Source: Leptospiraceae bacterium (GTDB taxonomy: Bacteria > Spirochaetota > Leptospiria > Leptospirales > Leptospiraceae). Taken from it: a stretch of DNA of 60,000 nucleotides. This document shows, in pieces, positions 34,598 through 44,135 of the stretch. The notes beneath the pieces are model-generated. The model searched no databases. It saw only the letters and a list, made by a program, of their open reading frames with translations, and was not told where the DNA came from. Position numbers and translations under genes: made by a program. The DNA is taken from positions 1 through 60,000 of the forward strand of contig JACKPC010000009.1 in NCBI GenBank assembly GCA_024233835.1, read 5' to 3'. Within the stretch, counting starts at the first letter, position 1, and each line of letters opens with the position of its first letter.

Positions 34598-35488
34598 TTA
34601 CCAGTATTTCTCTCCTTTTCCTAAATACTTAATTTTCTCAAAAGGGCCTGTGGGAAAAAAATACACTTCCATCAGGGGTTTTGTCTTGTTTGTATTAATA
34701 GAGTGGTGCATGGAATAAGAAGGAGGATATATATAACTATCTTTTACAATTTCCTTATATTCTCCTTTTGCAATATGTGTTTTTCCTTCTCCATCGGAAA
34801 AAATAACAATCTGTGTTGGTTTATGAAAATGACTATCTACATCATGACCGGGATCGATTTTTGTAATCCCCATAACCATTGAATCGTTATCAATAATGGT
34901 TTTCCAGGCAAGTGGTGTGGGTAAAGCATTTAAGGGAAGTTTCCCGGCCCAGTTTTCCCAGGGTACATCTTTTTCTTTTAAAATTTGAATTTGATTCCCC
35001 TGCGTATCCTGAATATCAGCAGAAGGTGAAGAGAATTCTAAATCCTTAAAATAGCCGGTAGGAAAAAAGAAGAGAACTTTTGCGACTTCTTTGGTCGAGT
35101 TGCTCAGCTTGCTTACAGTCCTTGCCGGAATGAACATCGAATCACCCTTGCTTAACTCAGTTAATTTATTTTTGGATAAGGTATTGAGCTTACCTTCGTA
35201 TATATAAACGGCTTTATTTACCTTATGAAAGTGTAGAGGTATCTCTTCGCCTTTTTTTAGTAGAAAGAGCGCCACGCTGATTTCATTTTTATCCAAAAGC
35301 AATTTATAATCCGCTTTGGATTTATTGTAGAATACCAGAGATTGAACATTTACATCGTTCATGTGCATCCTTTCAACCGGGTTTTCATCCGGACGGGATG
35401 GAATCGCTTCCGTACTCTTACATTCAGACAATAATAAAAGAGGAATGCTGAAAAATACAAAGCTTAATACAAGTTTTAATTTATTCAT
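34598..35488 (-). CDS. Bicupin lipoprotein
   Basis: 296 residues. The signal ends in lipobox LSEC (Cys23). Two cupin barrels follow: the first near 80-150 (PLHFHKVNKAVYIYEGKL), the second near 205-285 (DSHFHKPTQIVIFSDGEGK). Both keep HxH plus Glu-type metal ligands, at least in part. An unusual periplasmic or surface lipid-anchored cupin. A Fur-like box lies 86 bases upstream, so iron control is likely. Enzyme or binder cannot be told apart from sequence. Confidence 0.72.
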   Translation of the reverse strand: MNKLKLVLSFVFFSIPLLLLSECKSTEAIPSRPDENPVERMHMNDVNVQSLVFYNKSKADYKLLLDKNEISVALFLLKKGEEIPLHFHKVNKAVYIYEGKLNTLSKNKLTELSKGDSMFIPARTVSKLSNSTKEVAKVLFFFPTGYFKDLEFSSPSADIQDTQGNQIQILKEKDVPWENWAGKLPLNALPTPLAWKTIIDNDSMVMGITKIDPGHDVDSHFHKPTQIVIFSDGEGKTHIAKGEYKEIVKDSYIYPPSYSMHHSINTNKTKPLMEVYFFPTGPFEKIKYLGKGEKYW

Positions 35489-35573
35489 AAAAAACCTTCT
35501 TATTAGGATTTTTTAATAATTCGAAGGAGGCTTAAATGATTCAACTATCTTTTTTAATCCATACACAGTAAAC

Positions 35574-35594
35574 TTAAAATGATAATCATTTTAA
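35574..35594. promoter_or_regulatory. Fur-like box
   Basis: TTAAAATGAT and ATCATTTTAA flank a central A: a perfect 10+1+10 palindrome. Against the Fur consensus GATAATGATAATCATTATC it matches 15 of 19. It overlaps the last codons of the TonB-dependent receptor gene and lies 86 bases upstream of the bicupin lipoprotein gene, the likely target. No such box precedes the receptor. Confidence 0.65.
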
Positions 35595-38458
35595 AACTTA
35601 TAACCGAGAGTAAACCAGAGATTTCGCCTTTCGAGGGGGTGCATGGTTGGATAGTAGCCCCCGCTCGCAGAACGAATTCCCGGATCAAAAAACTGCTCAT
35701 TCGTAGCATTGTTAATCAGTAGGGATAGATACATATTCTGGTATAAAAAATTATCCTTACGAAGATTGACTTTAAAAAACTTATAACCCGGAGTTGTTCT
35801 TTGCGGACTCGTTCCTATATTCCTTCTAACATCTACATAACTCAATCCGAGGTAAATGGAAAAATCTATTAAGATCATATAAGTTAATCCTACATTAGCT
35901 TTATGAGTAGCAATATTCGGCATGGGCCCTGTAGAAGGAACCGTTTTATTTCCCGAACTCGATGTAGGTGAAACGGTTAATTTCTGATATACTTCATTAT
36001 AAAAATCAAATACAGGATCATCTCCAAAAAAGCCTTTCGTACTGGGTGAAGAAGTTAAGCTCGCAGGTAAATTGGTATACTCACCCTTATTATAGGTATA
36101 ATTCGTATTCAAGACCAGTTTTTTTGTAACCTCGGAATTGTTACTGATTTCCGTTCCATAAATCCTCGCAATACCTAAATTTTGGTTTTGATACCAGGTC
36201 CCATTTCTCGGATCAACTCCATTGATAGGAACGGTATCTGTTGTATTTGTTAAAAGTATCAAATGAGAAACCTTGTTATAAAAAGCCTGAGCTGTAAAAT
36301 AGGATTTCTTCATAAAGCGATAACCAATTCCCATTTCATAAGATTGTAGCTTTTCCGGTTGTAAATCCGGATTAGGTTTTCGCGAGGTTGTCCCGGAAAA
36401 AAGTTCTTTTGTAGTTGGTGCCCGAAAACCACTTCCCACCAAAAACTTTAGGGTTAAATCATCACTGGGTTTATATACAATTCCGATTCGAGGGTTTCTT
36501 GTCGAGCTATACACAGTATTATCATCATAACGATATCCTAATGTAATGGCAATCTTATCTACCGGTTGAATATACTGCTGTATATAAGCTGAGTAGTTGG
36601 TATACTTATACTTCTCAACACTTCCATAGTCTTTTTGTGGCATATCATAGCGAATACCTACTCCTACTATCGTATTATAATTTCGATTATGGGTATACTG
36701 TAGTTTTTCTTCTGCCTGATAACTATAGTCTTCCCGTGAATAGCCTTTCACCACATCCCAGTTCTGAGGAGTATAGTATACTTCCGGTGAATCATAACCT
36801 TTCGTTGGCACATATTCATGACTGGTATTTAAAACCGCGGAAGTTCGAATCAGCATCTCACTATCCAAACTCAGCTTTTCTGAAAACTCACGTAAATAAC
36901 CAACCGCCACTGTATTACTGGAAAAATCCCAGTTACTTCCGCCGAGTCCCTGGGGAGTACTGATGCCCATTATAACTCCGAGTCTTCTTGCATTGTTTCG
37001 TAAATCGTAGTTGTTGGTTTCTAAACCTCTCTCTTTCGTATCCAACTGTTCAAAACCGCTGGCAAAAGTTCCCTCTCCCTGTAGATACTGCCAGTTGATG
37101 GTTTCAAACCTAAGATTCCCCATATTGAATCTGGCAGTTACATTATAGGTTTTTTCCGGGGAGTTATTATAGGTTTTAGACCAACCATAGCCTATAGAAG
37201 AAGTATCCGGAAAACACATCTGACCGCAGGCCTCGTATTCAAAGGCATAGCTTGCATTATATTTATCTAATGTTTTGTAAGGATTTTTTTCCGCTCTACG
37301 TAGGTCGCTTATTCCTCCCATATTGGGGCCTTCTGTCTGATAGTAATAAGCAGCAAGAGAATAAGTATAGATAGACTCCTTGTCTGTTCCCTTAATGCTT
37401 CCACGAGATGAAAAATCTACAGATCTACCCACATTTCTAAAATTGGATTCATAAGAACCATACATTACCTGCACATGGTTGCCCGGAGAAGATTCACCAT
37501 CTTTTGTAATTACGTTAATAATCCCATTAAAAGCATTAGCACCATAAAGAGATGAAGCCGGGCCGGACACAACTTCGATTCGTTCCACATTTGCGAGCGG
37601 GAAACGTATGCTTCCCTGGGCGGCATATCCATCGTTAATATTATTATTCGGGATTCCATCGATATAGACAAGGGTTCGGTTGGGTTCTCCCACAAGACCT
37701 CTCTGCATTACGATTTCCGGATATATCCCGTAGTTATGTTGAAAGTCAAATCCGGGAAGATCATGCAGAGCATCACTCAATGTACGGTATCCTCTTTGAC
37801 GAATTTGCTCTGCTGTGATTACATAAATAGCAGCCGGAGCATCCTTTAACTTGGTTTTACTCCGTGTAGCCGTTACGACTTCCTGTTCTTCAAAAAGTTT
37901 AAAAACTTCTTTCACTTCCTGATCCAGGGTTTTGGGTTTTAATATAAAATCTCTATTTTGACTGACATCTTTAGATAAAAGTTCCGTTTCAATATTGCTC
38001 TGCATTTCTTTTTTCTGAGGATTCGCTCGAATTTTGTTCTCCAATCTGCTTATCAAATTGTTTATACGTTCCTCCTGCGTTTCTTTAATTTCACTCTCAT
38101 CTAAAACGACTCCTTCCAGAGAAAGGTCTTCTAAGGAAAGTGCGTCCACGAGATAACCTTTAGCCGGGTCATAAATCTGTATATAAATTGAAGGATTGAT
38201 TCTCTTAGAAGTTTCATAAAAGCCTTCGAGGTATAAGTCTCCATCCTTAGCAGTTCGTAGATTCGTCTTTGTATCTTTATCCAGCTCTACTATTTGATAG
38301 CCCATACTCTCCATTTTTTGGATGAACTTCTTCTGCAAAAGCTCATTAAATTTCGCATTATCTGCATCTATTGCATTAAATGTTTTATAATAAACTTTCT
38401 TAGAAGCCTGTGCAAAAGAATGAGTAAATAAAAAAACGAATAATAATAGATAACGCAT
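35591..38458 (-). CDS. TonB-dependent outer-membrane receptor with extra N-terminal domain
   Basis: 955 residues from ATG 38458, which has GAGGAG upstream and starts a signal peptide (MRYLLLFVFLFTHSFAQA). Residues about 20-165 form an extra domain (KVYYKTFNAIDADNAKF...) of TolB-N/CsgG-like look. The plug follows (VVTATRSKTKLKDAP, then LSDALHDLPGFDFQ and RIEVVSGPASSLYGANAFNG, quoted in pieces). The rest is a 22-strand-type barrel ending LGYKF with terminal Phe. It should import a scarce ligand using TonB energy. It follows a TPR gene by 79 bases and ends at a Fur-like box. Ligand unknown; upstream genes suggest it may be a self-made compound. Confidence 0.85.
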   Translation of the reverse strand: MRYLLLFVFLFTHSFAQASKKVYYKTFNAIDADNAKFNELLQKKFIQKMESMGYQIVELDKDTKTNLRTAKDGDLYLEGFYETSKRINPSIYIQIYDPAKGYLVDALSLEDLSLEGVVLDESEIKETQEERINNLISRLENKIRANPQKKEMQSNIETELLSKDVSQNRDFILKPKTLDQEVKEVFKLFEEQEVVTATRSKTKLKDAPAAIYVITAEQIRQRGYRTLSDALHDLPGFDFQHNYGIYPEIVMQRGLVGEPNRTLVYIDGIPNNNINDGYAAQGSIRFPLANVERIEVVSGPASSLYGANAFNGIINVITKDGESSPGNHVQVMYGSYESNFRNVGRSVDFSSRGSIKGTDKESIYTYSLAAYYYQTEGPNMGGISDLRRAEKNPYKTLDKYNASYAFEYEACGQMCFPDTSSIGYGWSKTYNNSPEKTYNVTARFNMGNLRFETINWQYLQGEGTFASGFEQLDTKERGLETNNYDLRNNARRLGVIMGISTPQGLGGSNWDFSSNTVAVGYLREFSEKLSLDSEMLIRTSAVLNTSHEYVPTKGYDSPEVYYTPQNWDVVKGYSREDYSYQAEEKLQYTHNRNYNTIVGVGIRYDMPQKDYGSVEKYKYTNYSAYIQQYIQPVDKIAITLGYRYDDNTVYSSTRNPRIGIVYKPSDDLTLKFLVGSGFRAPTTKELFSGTTSRKPNPDLQPEKLQSYEMGIGYRFMKKSYFTAQAFYNKVSHLILLTNTTDTVPINGVDPRNGTWYQNQNLGIARIYGTEISNNSEVTKKLVLNTNYTYNKGEYTNLPASLTSSPSTKGFFGDDPVFDFYNEVYQKLTVSPTSSSGNKTVPSTGPMPNIATHKANVGLTYMILIDFSIYLGLSYVDVRRNIGTSPQRTTPGYKFFKVNLRKDNFLYQNMYLSLLINNATNEQFFDPGIRSASGGYYPTMHPLERRNLWFTLGYKF

Positions 38459-38537
38459 ACAAAACTCCTCATGTAATAGTGTATGTTTCTTTTTTAAGTC
38501 TGTCAAGTTACAAAATAATTAACTTTCATAAAGTCTG

Positions 38538-39143
38538 TTATTTTCCCGTGTACTGCAAACCTTCTAAGGCCCGTAGATTACCCGGTGAAGTTTTTAAAGC
38601 TTCTAAAAATCGATTCCTGGCAAGCTGTTTTTTACCGCGCTTTACGTAAGTCCAGGCCAGGCCGAGGAGCATTTCAGTATCGGAAGGATAGTCTAAGAGT
38701 AAGGACTCATAGATTTCTTCTGCCTGCGCAAATTGACCGGAAAGATAAAACCCATAAGCCATAATACTTCTGGCTGTATAGTTTTTAGGATCTTTACGCA
38801 TTACAGATTTGGCTATAATTTCCGATTGTTTATATTTACCTAATGCAAGCAAGGGTTTTAGTTGTCCGATTCTCGCTTCAATAGAATCCGGAGAAAGAAC
38901 AATGGCTTTCTGGTAATATTCTATAGACTGGCTCAAATTTCCATTGAGATAACTCAACCAGGCGTAGCGCAGGTTATAAAAATAGTCGAGGTGATTGGAA
39001 TCAAGTATTTGTTTCATACCATTTAATGCTTCCAAATATTTTTGCTCATACTCTAATTTTACATTTTTCTTCAATTCTTCCTGCATATCAGCTGCAAAAA
39101 TACTAACTGTACCCATTAGAAATAATGCGAATATAAATCTCAT
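38538..39143 (-). CDS. Periplasmic TPR protein
   Basis: 201 residues with a signal peptide (ends IFAADM) and four to five TPR units (for example YYQKAIVLSPDSIEARIGQ, YESLLLDYPSDTEMLLGLA). A scaffold that likely holds a protein complex in the periplasm. It starts 5 bases after the TPR-barrel gene, in the same operon. Confidence 0.78.
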   Translation of the reverse strand: MRFIFALFLMGTVSIFAADMQEELKKNVKLEYEQKYLEALNGMKQILDSNHLDYFYNLRYAWLSYLNGNLSQSIEYYQKAIVLSPDSIEARIGQLKPLLALGKYKQSEIIAKSVMRKDPKNYTARSIMAYGFYLSGQFAQAEEIYESLLLDYPSDTEMLLGLAWTYVKRGKKQLARNRFLEALKTSPGNLRALEGLQYTGK

Positions 39144-39148
39144 AATAC

Positions 39149-40696
39149 TTAAAACCTCACCTGCAAAGATATGCTTCCACTATTAGATGTATTTCGTTCC
39201 CCTATGGAATTTTTCCAAAAATCACGACTTCCTGATAGACTTATTCCAATATGATCATAGTTATATTGAATCAATCCGTATCCTCCTCCATTCATATAAG
39301 AAGGGTTATATACCGGCTGCCCTTCCAGGATGGGTGTATATAATTTTCCCAAACGCCCTCCTATAGCTACATGAAACCACTTATATGTAAATCCCAATGT
39401 TTCTTGAATAGCTGCCAGATTATGAGTCAGGGTATTTGTTGTACTGTATGTCCAAATAGGATTTGGCTGTAATAATAAAATGTCTGTCTGTTGAACTTGC
39501 ATTTTTTGAACAATGCCTTTTGTTTTACTATAAAAATTGGGATGAAATGCCCAATGATAAGCGAGAGAAGCCTGCATCCCGTTATTTGCAGGATAAGAGA
39601 TACTGCCGAGTTCTCCTATAATTCGACTACTCTTTCCATAACTTAGACCTACATTTACATTAACTCCTCCATTGGTATAAGAATCATTGCTGCGAATATA
39701 ATGAACATCGGCATAAAAATTGCTTCTGTAGGATTGATAAAAAGACAATCCCAATGAACCATGTTGGATTGAGTAATCGGGTGAAGTCAGAAGGGAATAT
39801 AGTTTATAAGTATTATAGGTATTACTTAAATAAGACAGTATTTCCGTTCTGCTTGTATAATAAGAATATTGAATCAAGTTGTATTCATCAAAAATATAAT
39901 TCCAGACTCCCTTTGTTGAGTTATAATTATCCAAACGTTCATTGGCAAGACCCAATCGAATTGTCCAGGAATCTAAAAAAAAGTAACTCAAGAAAAGCCC
40001 GGCTTTTTCTCCCCTTCCTTTTAAACTCGAACCCTGAAAACTATAGGGATTATAAAAAAGACCGAGAGTAAATTCGGAGTCTTCCGTCGGCAAGCCAAGG
40101 GAATACCTTGCACCTGCATGTTTCGGGTTTTTCTCATAAGCCTTCCAGAAAAGAAAAAGGCCGTTATCCATCTCTCCGTTCAAATATTTATTTATTCCTT
40201 TTCTCCAGATGGTTTCTGCTGTTTCTCCATGAAGCTCTTCTATTTTTCTATAAAGCTCTTCTGACTTCTGATACTCTCCCATTTTATAGTAGGCTTCTGC
40301 CTGTCTTAATAGTACCCAATAATTCCTTCCATCCAGATTCAAAGCTTCCTTGCCAACTTCAACACTCTCTGAATTCTTACCCTTTAGTAATAATACCCAC
40401 TGTTTCCCGATTAGTGAATCAAGATTTGGAGAAATCTGGTAAGCTTTTTCGTAAAATTCCAATGATTTATCGTATTCTCCTAATACTGCATAACAATACG
40501 CCATTCGGTTATAAGCAATGGAATGTTCCGGTTCTTTCGTGATAATGAGCTGTAGTATTTCAAGAGCATCCTTACATTTATTCTCAGATATAAAACGATT
40601 TGCCTTAGCATTTAATTCAAAGAGATTGGATTCTTCTGAATAAATCAAACTTCCCCAGACAGTCAACAATAGCAAAACTAATTTAATCAGATTCAT
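39149..40696 (-). CDS. TPR plus outer-membrane beta-barrel protein (YaiO-like architecture)
   Basis: 515 residues. Signal peptide, then TPR helices (about 20-210; EFYEKAYQISPNLDS) and a barrel domain (about 215-515) of alternating aromatic strands ending in SLQVRF with terminal Phe. This layout resembles YaiO, BcsC and PgaA: periplasmic TPR plus an outer-membrane pore. Overlaps the urea transporter/M23 gene by 14 bases and the next TPR gene follows at 5 bases. A conduit or assembly role is inferred. Confidence 0.75.
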   Translation of the reverse strand: MNLIKLVLLLLTVWGSLIYSEESNLFELNAKANRFISENKCKDALEILQLIITKEPEHSIAYNRMAYCYAVLGEYDKSLEFYEKAYQISPNLDSLIGKQWVLLLKGKNSESVEVGKEALNLDGRNYWVLLRQAEAYYKMGEYQKSEELYRKIEELHGETAETIWRKGINKYLNGEMDNGLFLFWKAYEKNPKHAGARYSLGLPTEDSEFTLGLFYNPYSFQGSSLKGRGEKAGLFLSYFFLDSWTIRLGLANERLDNYNSTKGVWNYIFDEYNLIQYSYYTSRTEILSYLSNTYNTYKLYSLLTSPDYSIQHGSLGLSFYQSYRSNFYADVHYIRSNDSYTNGGVNVNVGLSYGKSSRIIGELGSISYPANNGMQASLAYHWAFHPNFYSKTKGIVQKMQVQQTDILLLQPNPIWTYSTTNTLTHNLAAIQETLGFTYKWFHVAIGGRLGKLYTPILEGQPVYNPSYMNGGGYGLIQYNYDHIGISLSGSRDFWKNSIGERNTSNSGSISLQVRF

Positions 40697-42800
40697 GGTC
40701 TCTTTCTATCATCCATTGGTTTTCAGAATTCCTGACAAGAATAAGTCCGGGCAAGTTACCTGTGAACTCCAGAGAAAGCTCTAAGATTTTCTTTTCTCCT
40801 CGGTGAGAAACATTTGAATATAAAATCGGATTCTCCTTTGAGTTCACATCCATTTTTGCTTTCCACTGTAAATACAATTTATCACTAAAAGGTTGAATAA
40901 AATCTTTCCAGATCCTTATATACAATTTTGAGAAGTGTTTATAGGGTAACCTGTCTTCCCAATAGGCATTAGAATTTATAAAAGGAACACGGTACATGGC
41001 AAGATATAATAAGAATAAGGGTGTATTCGGATTTCCTAAATAATCTAAACAGGAAAAGGAATCTTTTCCCAAAAAAAATATCAAACGGTTTGATTTCTCA
41101 TCTTCGATAAAGCGATTTCCCCAAAAATCAACTCCGGAAACCCAGTTTTCCTTAGTTAGCTTTCCGCTATTTTTCACTATGCGTATTGGAATACTCAAAC
41201 CCGGGGCCAGGGAAAAAAAAGATTTCATATTAAAGTCAGATACAATGTTGGAAATAATATCTTCTTCTTTCGGCACATGATTATATTGGATTCTCTTTTC
41301 TTTATCTTCATAAAAAGTATACTGTGTAAATCCCAGAGGAACAGTAGTACTTCCTACTTCCGGGGTACTTTGAAAATGAAGGTGAATATGGGGTTCCGGA
41401 CTTCTTCCTGAACTTCCCGCCAAACCAAGCTTCATTCCGGCTTGCACAATATCTCCCTCTTTCACAAGAACTGAATCTTTCTGAAGATGAGACAACTGAG
41501 AATATAGGTAAGAAGAATGTTCGATAAGAACCAGGTTCCCCCAATTTTCCTTATTGTCCATCTCCCCAGGAGGATTATCTTCGAGATGGTTCACTACTTT
41601 TACTACCCTGCCTACTGCCGGTGCCAGAACCGGCAAACCGAAAGTATAGTAATCGTTCAAAGTAGTATCTTTTCCTTTCCTGATATTCCCCTCTGCATCG
41701 ACTGCCATAAAATCCAAACTTTCTTTCCAGAGATTTTTATGCGTAAATTTTCCCGAATAGCCCTGCGAAACTTTCCATTTACCCGAAAAAGGAAGTCGTA
41801 TGTCTAGAATTGTGGAACCAAATCTTTCCAACCTTGTTTTATAATAATCGAGGTTATTCTCCGGAGAACCGGGTAAGAAGTCCACCACCCGAAATCTATC
41901 ATTCCGCAAAAGTCTGGCTACATGCAAGAACAAGAGAGATACCGTAACAAAAGGCAAAGCTAAAACCGGTATACTAAAATTTATGAAAAATATTTTTACA
42001 AAGGAAGCAATTAAAGCACTGGATATAGAAGCAAAAATCGCTAAAATAAATGTATAGGGAGAGGGAACTAAGAAGATCCCTCCTACAGCAATTGCAGTTA
42101 ACATATGGTTAAACCCTACTGTACCTGCACTTATATCAATCATATTTCCTTTCAAAAAGATATGAAACGCTACTCCGCTAGCATACCCTAATATGGATAG
42201 AAAAAAAGCAATCCGACTAAAATAGAATAAAATAAGGGAAAAAATTAAACCTGCCCAGGGACTCGATTGAAAAAAAATGGCCCCGAAACTTTTAAAGTAA
42301 AAGTTAATATGCGATGGTAAAACTGGAAAATAAGAATCTATCTTCAAAGGTTCATAGTTTGACTTTAAGGTAAAACCCTGATAGTTATAAAATGCGAGAT
42401 ATACCATAATACTGATAATCACGAAAGGTATAGAAAGAACCGGAAGTCCAAAGAAGAAACCGAGGGAGTGTTCCAGTGCCAGGGTTACAAAAATAAGAAC
42501 TACGCAGGCTGCCAATAGCATTAACAAAAGGCTTATATTAATTTCATAATATAAGCTAATGGATAGACCGAATAAAAGTCCATTGAAACCATATAAACCT
42601 TTTTTTATCCTATCTTCATGAACACCAAGCAAATAGGCGATGAGATTGGAAAGAATGGCCCCCAGAAGCCCCGTGATACCGGCCTGAGGGTTTAGAAAAG
42701 TAGTTAATAAAATTAAAAAGCCAACCAGACTCTGGCTACTAAATAACACCGTCGAATAAGCCTTGAGGTTGGCTTCCAATAAAAGTTTTATAAGGTTCAT
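40683..42800 (-). CDS. Urea-transporter-like/M23 peptidase fusion
   Basis: 705 residues. Residues 1-295 are a urea transporter (UT) domain with its inverted-repeat marks GFNGLLFGLS and GFNHMLTAIAVGG. Residues about 335-480 form an M23 (LytM) domain. Likely zinc ligands are His354, Asp363 (H-x8-D variant of this branch) and His473/475 in HIHLHF, with His438 of SQLSHL also present. Residues 480-705 form an extra region without clear family. M23 cuts peptidoglycan or other peptides, so the fusion joins a small-molecule channel to a peptidase facing the periplasm. No urease is near. Overlaps the next gene and lies 3 bases after the decarboxylase-like gene. Confidence 0.85.
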   Translation of the reverse strand: MNLIKLLLEANLKAYSTVLFSSQSLVGFLILLTTFLNPQAGITGLLGAILSNLIAYLLGVHEDRIKKGLYGFNGLLFGLSISLYYEINISLLLMLLAACVVLIFVTLALEHSLGFFFGLPVLSIPFVIISIMVYLAFYNYQGFTLKSNYEPLKIDSYFPVLPSHINFYFKSFGAIFFQSSPWAGLIFSLILFYFSRIAFFLSILGYASGVAFHIFLKGNMIDISAGTVGFNHMLTAIAVGGIFLVPSPYTFILAIFASISSALIASFVKIFFINFSIPVLALPFVTVSLLFLHVARLLRNDRFRVVDFLPGSPENNLDYYKTRLERFGSTILDIRLPFSGKWKVSQGYSGKFTHKNLWKESLDFMAVDAEGNIRKGKDTTLNDYYTFGLPVLAPAVGRVVKVVNHLEDNPPGEMDNKENWGNLVLIEHSSYLYSQLSHLQKDSVLVKEGDIVQAGMKLGLAGSSGRSPEPHIHLHFQSTPEVGSTTVPLGFTQYTFYEDKEKRIQYNHVPKEEDIISNIVSDFNMKSFFSLAPGLSIPIRIVKNSGKLTKENWVSGVDFWGNRFIEDEKSNRLIFFLGKDSFSCLDYLGNPNTPLFLLYLAMYRVPFINSNAYWEDRLPYKHFSKLYIRIWKDFIQPFSDKLYLQWKAKMDVNSKENPILYSNVSHRGEKKILELSLEFTGNLPGLILVRNSENQWMIERDHESD

Positions 42801-42803
42801 AAT

Positions 42804-44135
42804 CTACTTCTCTTCGATAGCGAGTAAATCATCTACTGTTTCTTTCCGACGTATCAACCTTACTTTTCCTTCTTTGCTTATCATGACTATGGCCGGTCTC
42901 ATCTCAATAAATTGCATCCACTGGGTTACATTATAGGCTCCTACCGGGTGCAAGACCAGCTTCTCTCCCCTTTGCATATTCGGTAATAAACAACTCTCAC
43001 GAACCATATCGATGTTCATGCACAGAGGTCCGTATAAACTCACATCTTCAAAGGTTCCTGTATAATTTTTAGCCGTGGCTACCTTCAAATCGTACCAGGC
43101 GGTAGTGTATAATAAATTCACACCGGCATCAATTACGAAACTACGCTTCCCGTTCGGCATAGTTTTATTGGCAACTACGGAAGTGATAAGATAACCTGCT
43201 TCATCTACCAGTGCCCTGCCCGTTTCCAAAAATAGAGGGGGAGGATCATCCGGAGAAAACGCATCATAAAGGCCGGATGTAATCGCTTCGGCATAAGAAT
43301 CAAAAGAAGGAAGAATGCTGGCATTAGAAAGATACTGACCTTTTAGTTTATTAGCAGATGCGAATCCTCCACCCAGATCTATATATTGCATGGGCTGGCC
43401 TAATTCATCACGCAAACGTTTATAAAAATCAACAATTTTCTTAGCTGCTCGATTATAGGGTTTTGCATCGAGCATAAAAGTCCCGATGTGACTATGAAGT
43501 CCGCATACCTTTACTTTCCCTCCGCTACTTTTTATTTTTCTCGCAGCTTCGAGGGCCTGACCCGATTCGAGGTTAAAACCAAAACGACTCCAGAGAGGAT
43601 AAACTCCCGTATCTAAATTGATCCTGAGTGCTACTTCTAAAGTTTTTCCACCCTCTTCCGCTATTTTTATTAAATCTGATATTTCATCAAGATGATCTGC
43701 ATGAATTTTAGCTCCTTCTAAAGCTGCTTTTTTTAGGGCTTCATAAGGTTTATACGGTCCATTAAATATAATTCTTTTACCGGGTATTCCATTCTTCCTG
43801 GCTTTTTCATATTCAAAAGCCGATACAACTTCCGCCCAGCTTCCTTCCTCATGAAAAACTTTACAGATAGCATTTAAGTAGTTGGTCTTATATGACCAGG
43901 CGGCCTGAAAACTCGGATAGCGGGACTGGAAAGCCTGGTTTAATTCCTGAACTTTTTTTCGCAAACTATCTTCTATAAAAACGAAAAGCGGTGAACCAAA
44001 TTCTTTTACAAGATCTTCTACGGCGACTCCGGCAAGAGAGACAGTACTATCAGGTACACTAAAGCCACCAAATTTATTGGCAGCTCCCATATATTGTCTT
44101 TGTATAATAGGACGACTATAAGCTTTTTTTGTCAT
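42804..44135 (-). CDS. PLP fold-III decarboxylase-like enzyme (diaminopimelate decarboxylase family)
   Basis: 443 residues. The alanine-racemase-type barrel has the PLP lysine Lys83 in AWSYKTN, HSHIG (214-218), GGG at 255-257 and ETGRAL (304-309), which binds the PLP phosphate. The C-terminal domain keeps RESC (Cys382) and GAYN (Tyr401), which mark DAP/ornithine/arginine-type decarboxylases. It may decarboxylate an amino acid or a modified one. Neighbouring ATP-grasp and PqqD genes overlap or abut (4 bases), so it acts in a special pathway rather than as the housekeeping lysA. Confidence 0.82.
   Translation of the reverse strand: MTKKAYSRPIIQRQYMGAANKFGGFSVPDSTVSLAGVAVEDLVKEFGSPLFVFIEDSLRKKVQELNQAFQSRYPSFQAAWSYKTNYLNAICKVFHEEGSWAEVVSAFEYEKARKNGIPGKRIIFNGPYKPYEALKKAALEGAKIHADHLDEISDLIKIAEEGGKTLEVALRINLDTGVYPLWSRFGFNLESGQALEAARKIKSSGGKVKVCGLHSHIGTFMLDAKPYNRAAKKIVDFYKRLRDELGQPMQYIDLGGGFASANKLKGQYLSNASILPSFDSYAEAITSGLYDAFSPDDPPPLFLETGRALVDEAGYLITSVVANKTMPNGKRSFVIDAGVNLLYTTAWYDLKVATAKNYTGTFEDVSLYGPLCMNIDMVRESCLLPNMQRGEKLVLHPVGAYNVTQWMQFIEMRPAIVMISKEGKVRLIRRKETVDDLLAIEEK

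Noticed and set aside
36637..36963. Plus-strand frame across the TonB receptor
   Set aside because: Antisense, rich in Tyr/Ser/Leu as expected from a barrel gene read backwards.
40108..40542. 144-residue plus-strand frame across the TPR-barrel gene
   Set aside because: Antisense to a gene with signal peptide, TPRs and barrel; no own start signals.
41700..41800. Suspected loss of the first M23 zinc ligand (Lys where HxxxD is expected)
   Set aside because: A His nine residues before the Asp fits the H-x8-D variant of related M23 enzymes, so the site is probably intact.
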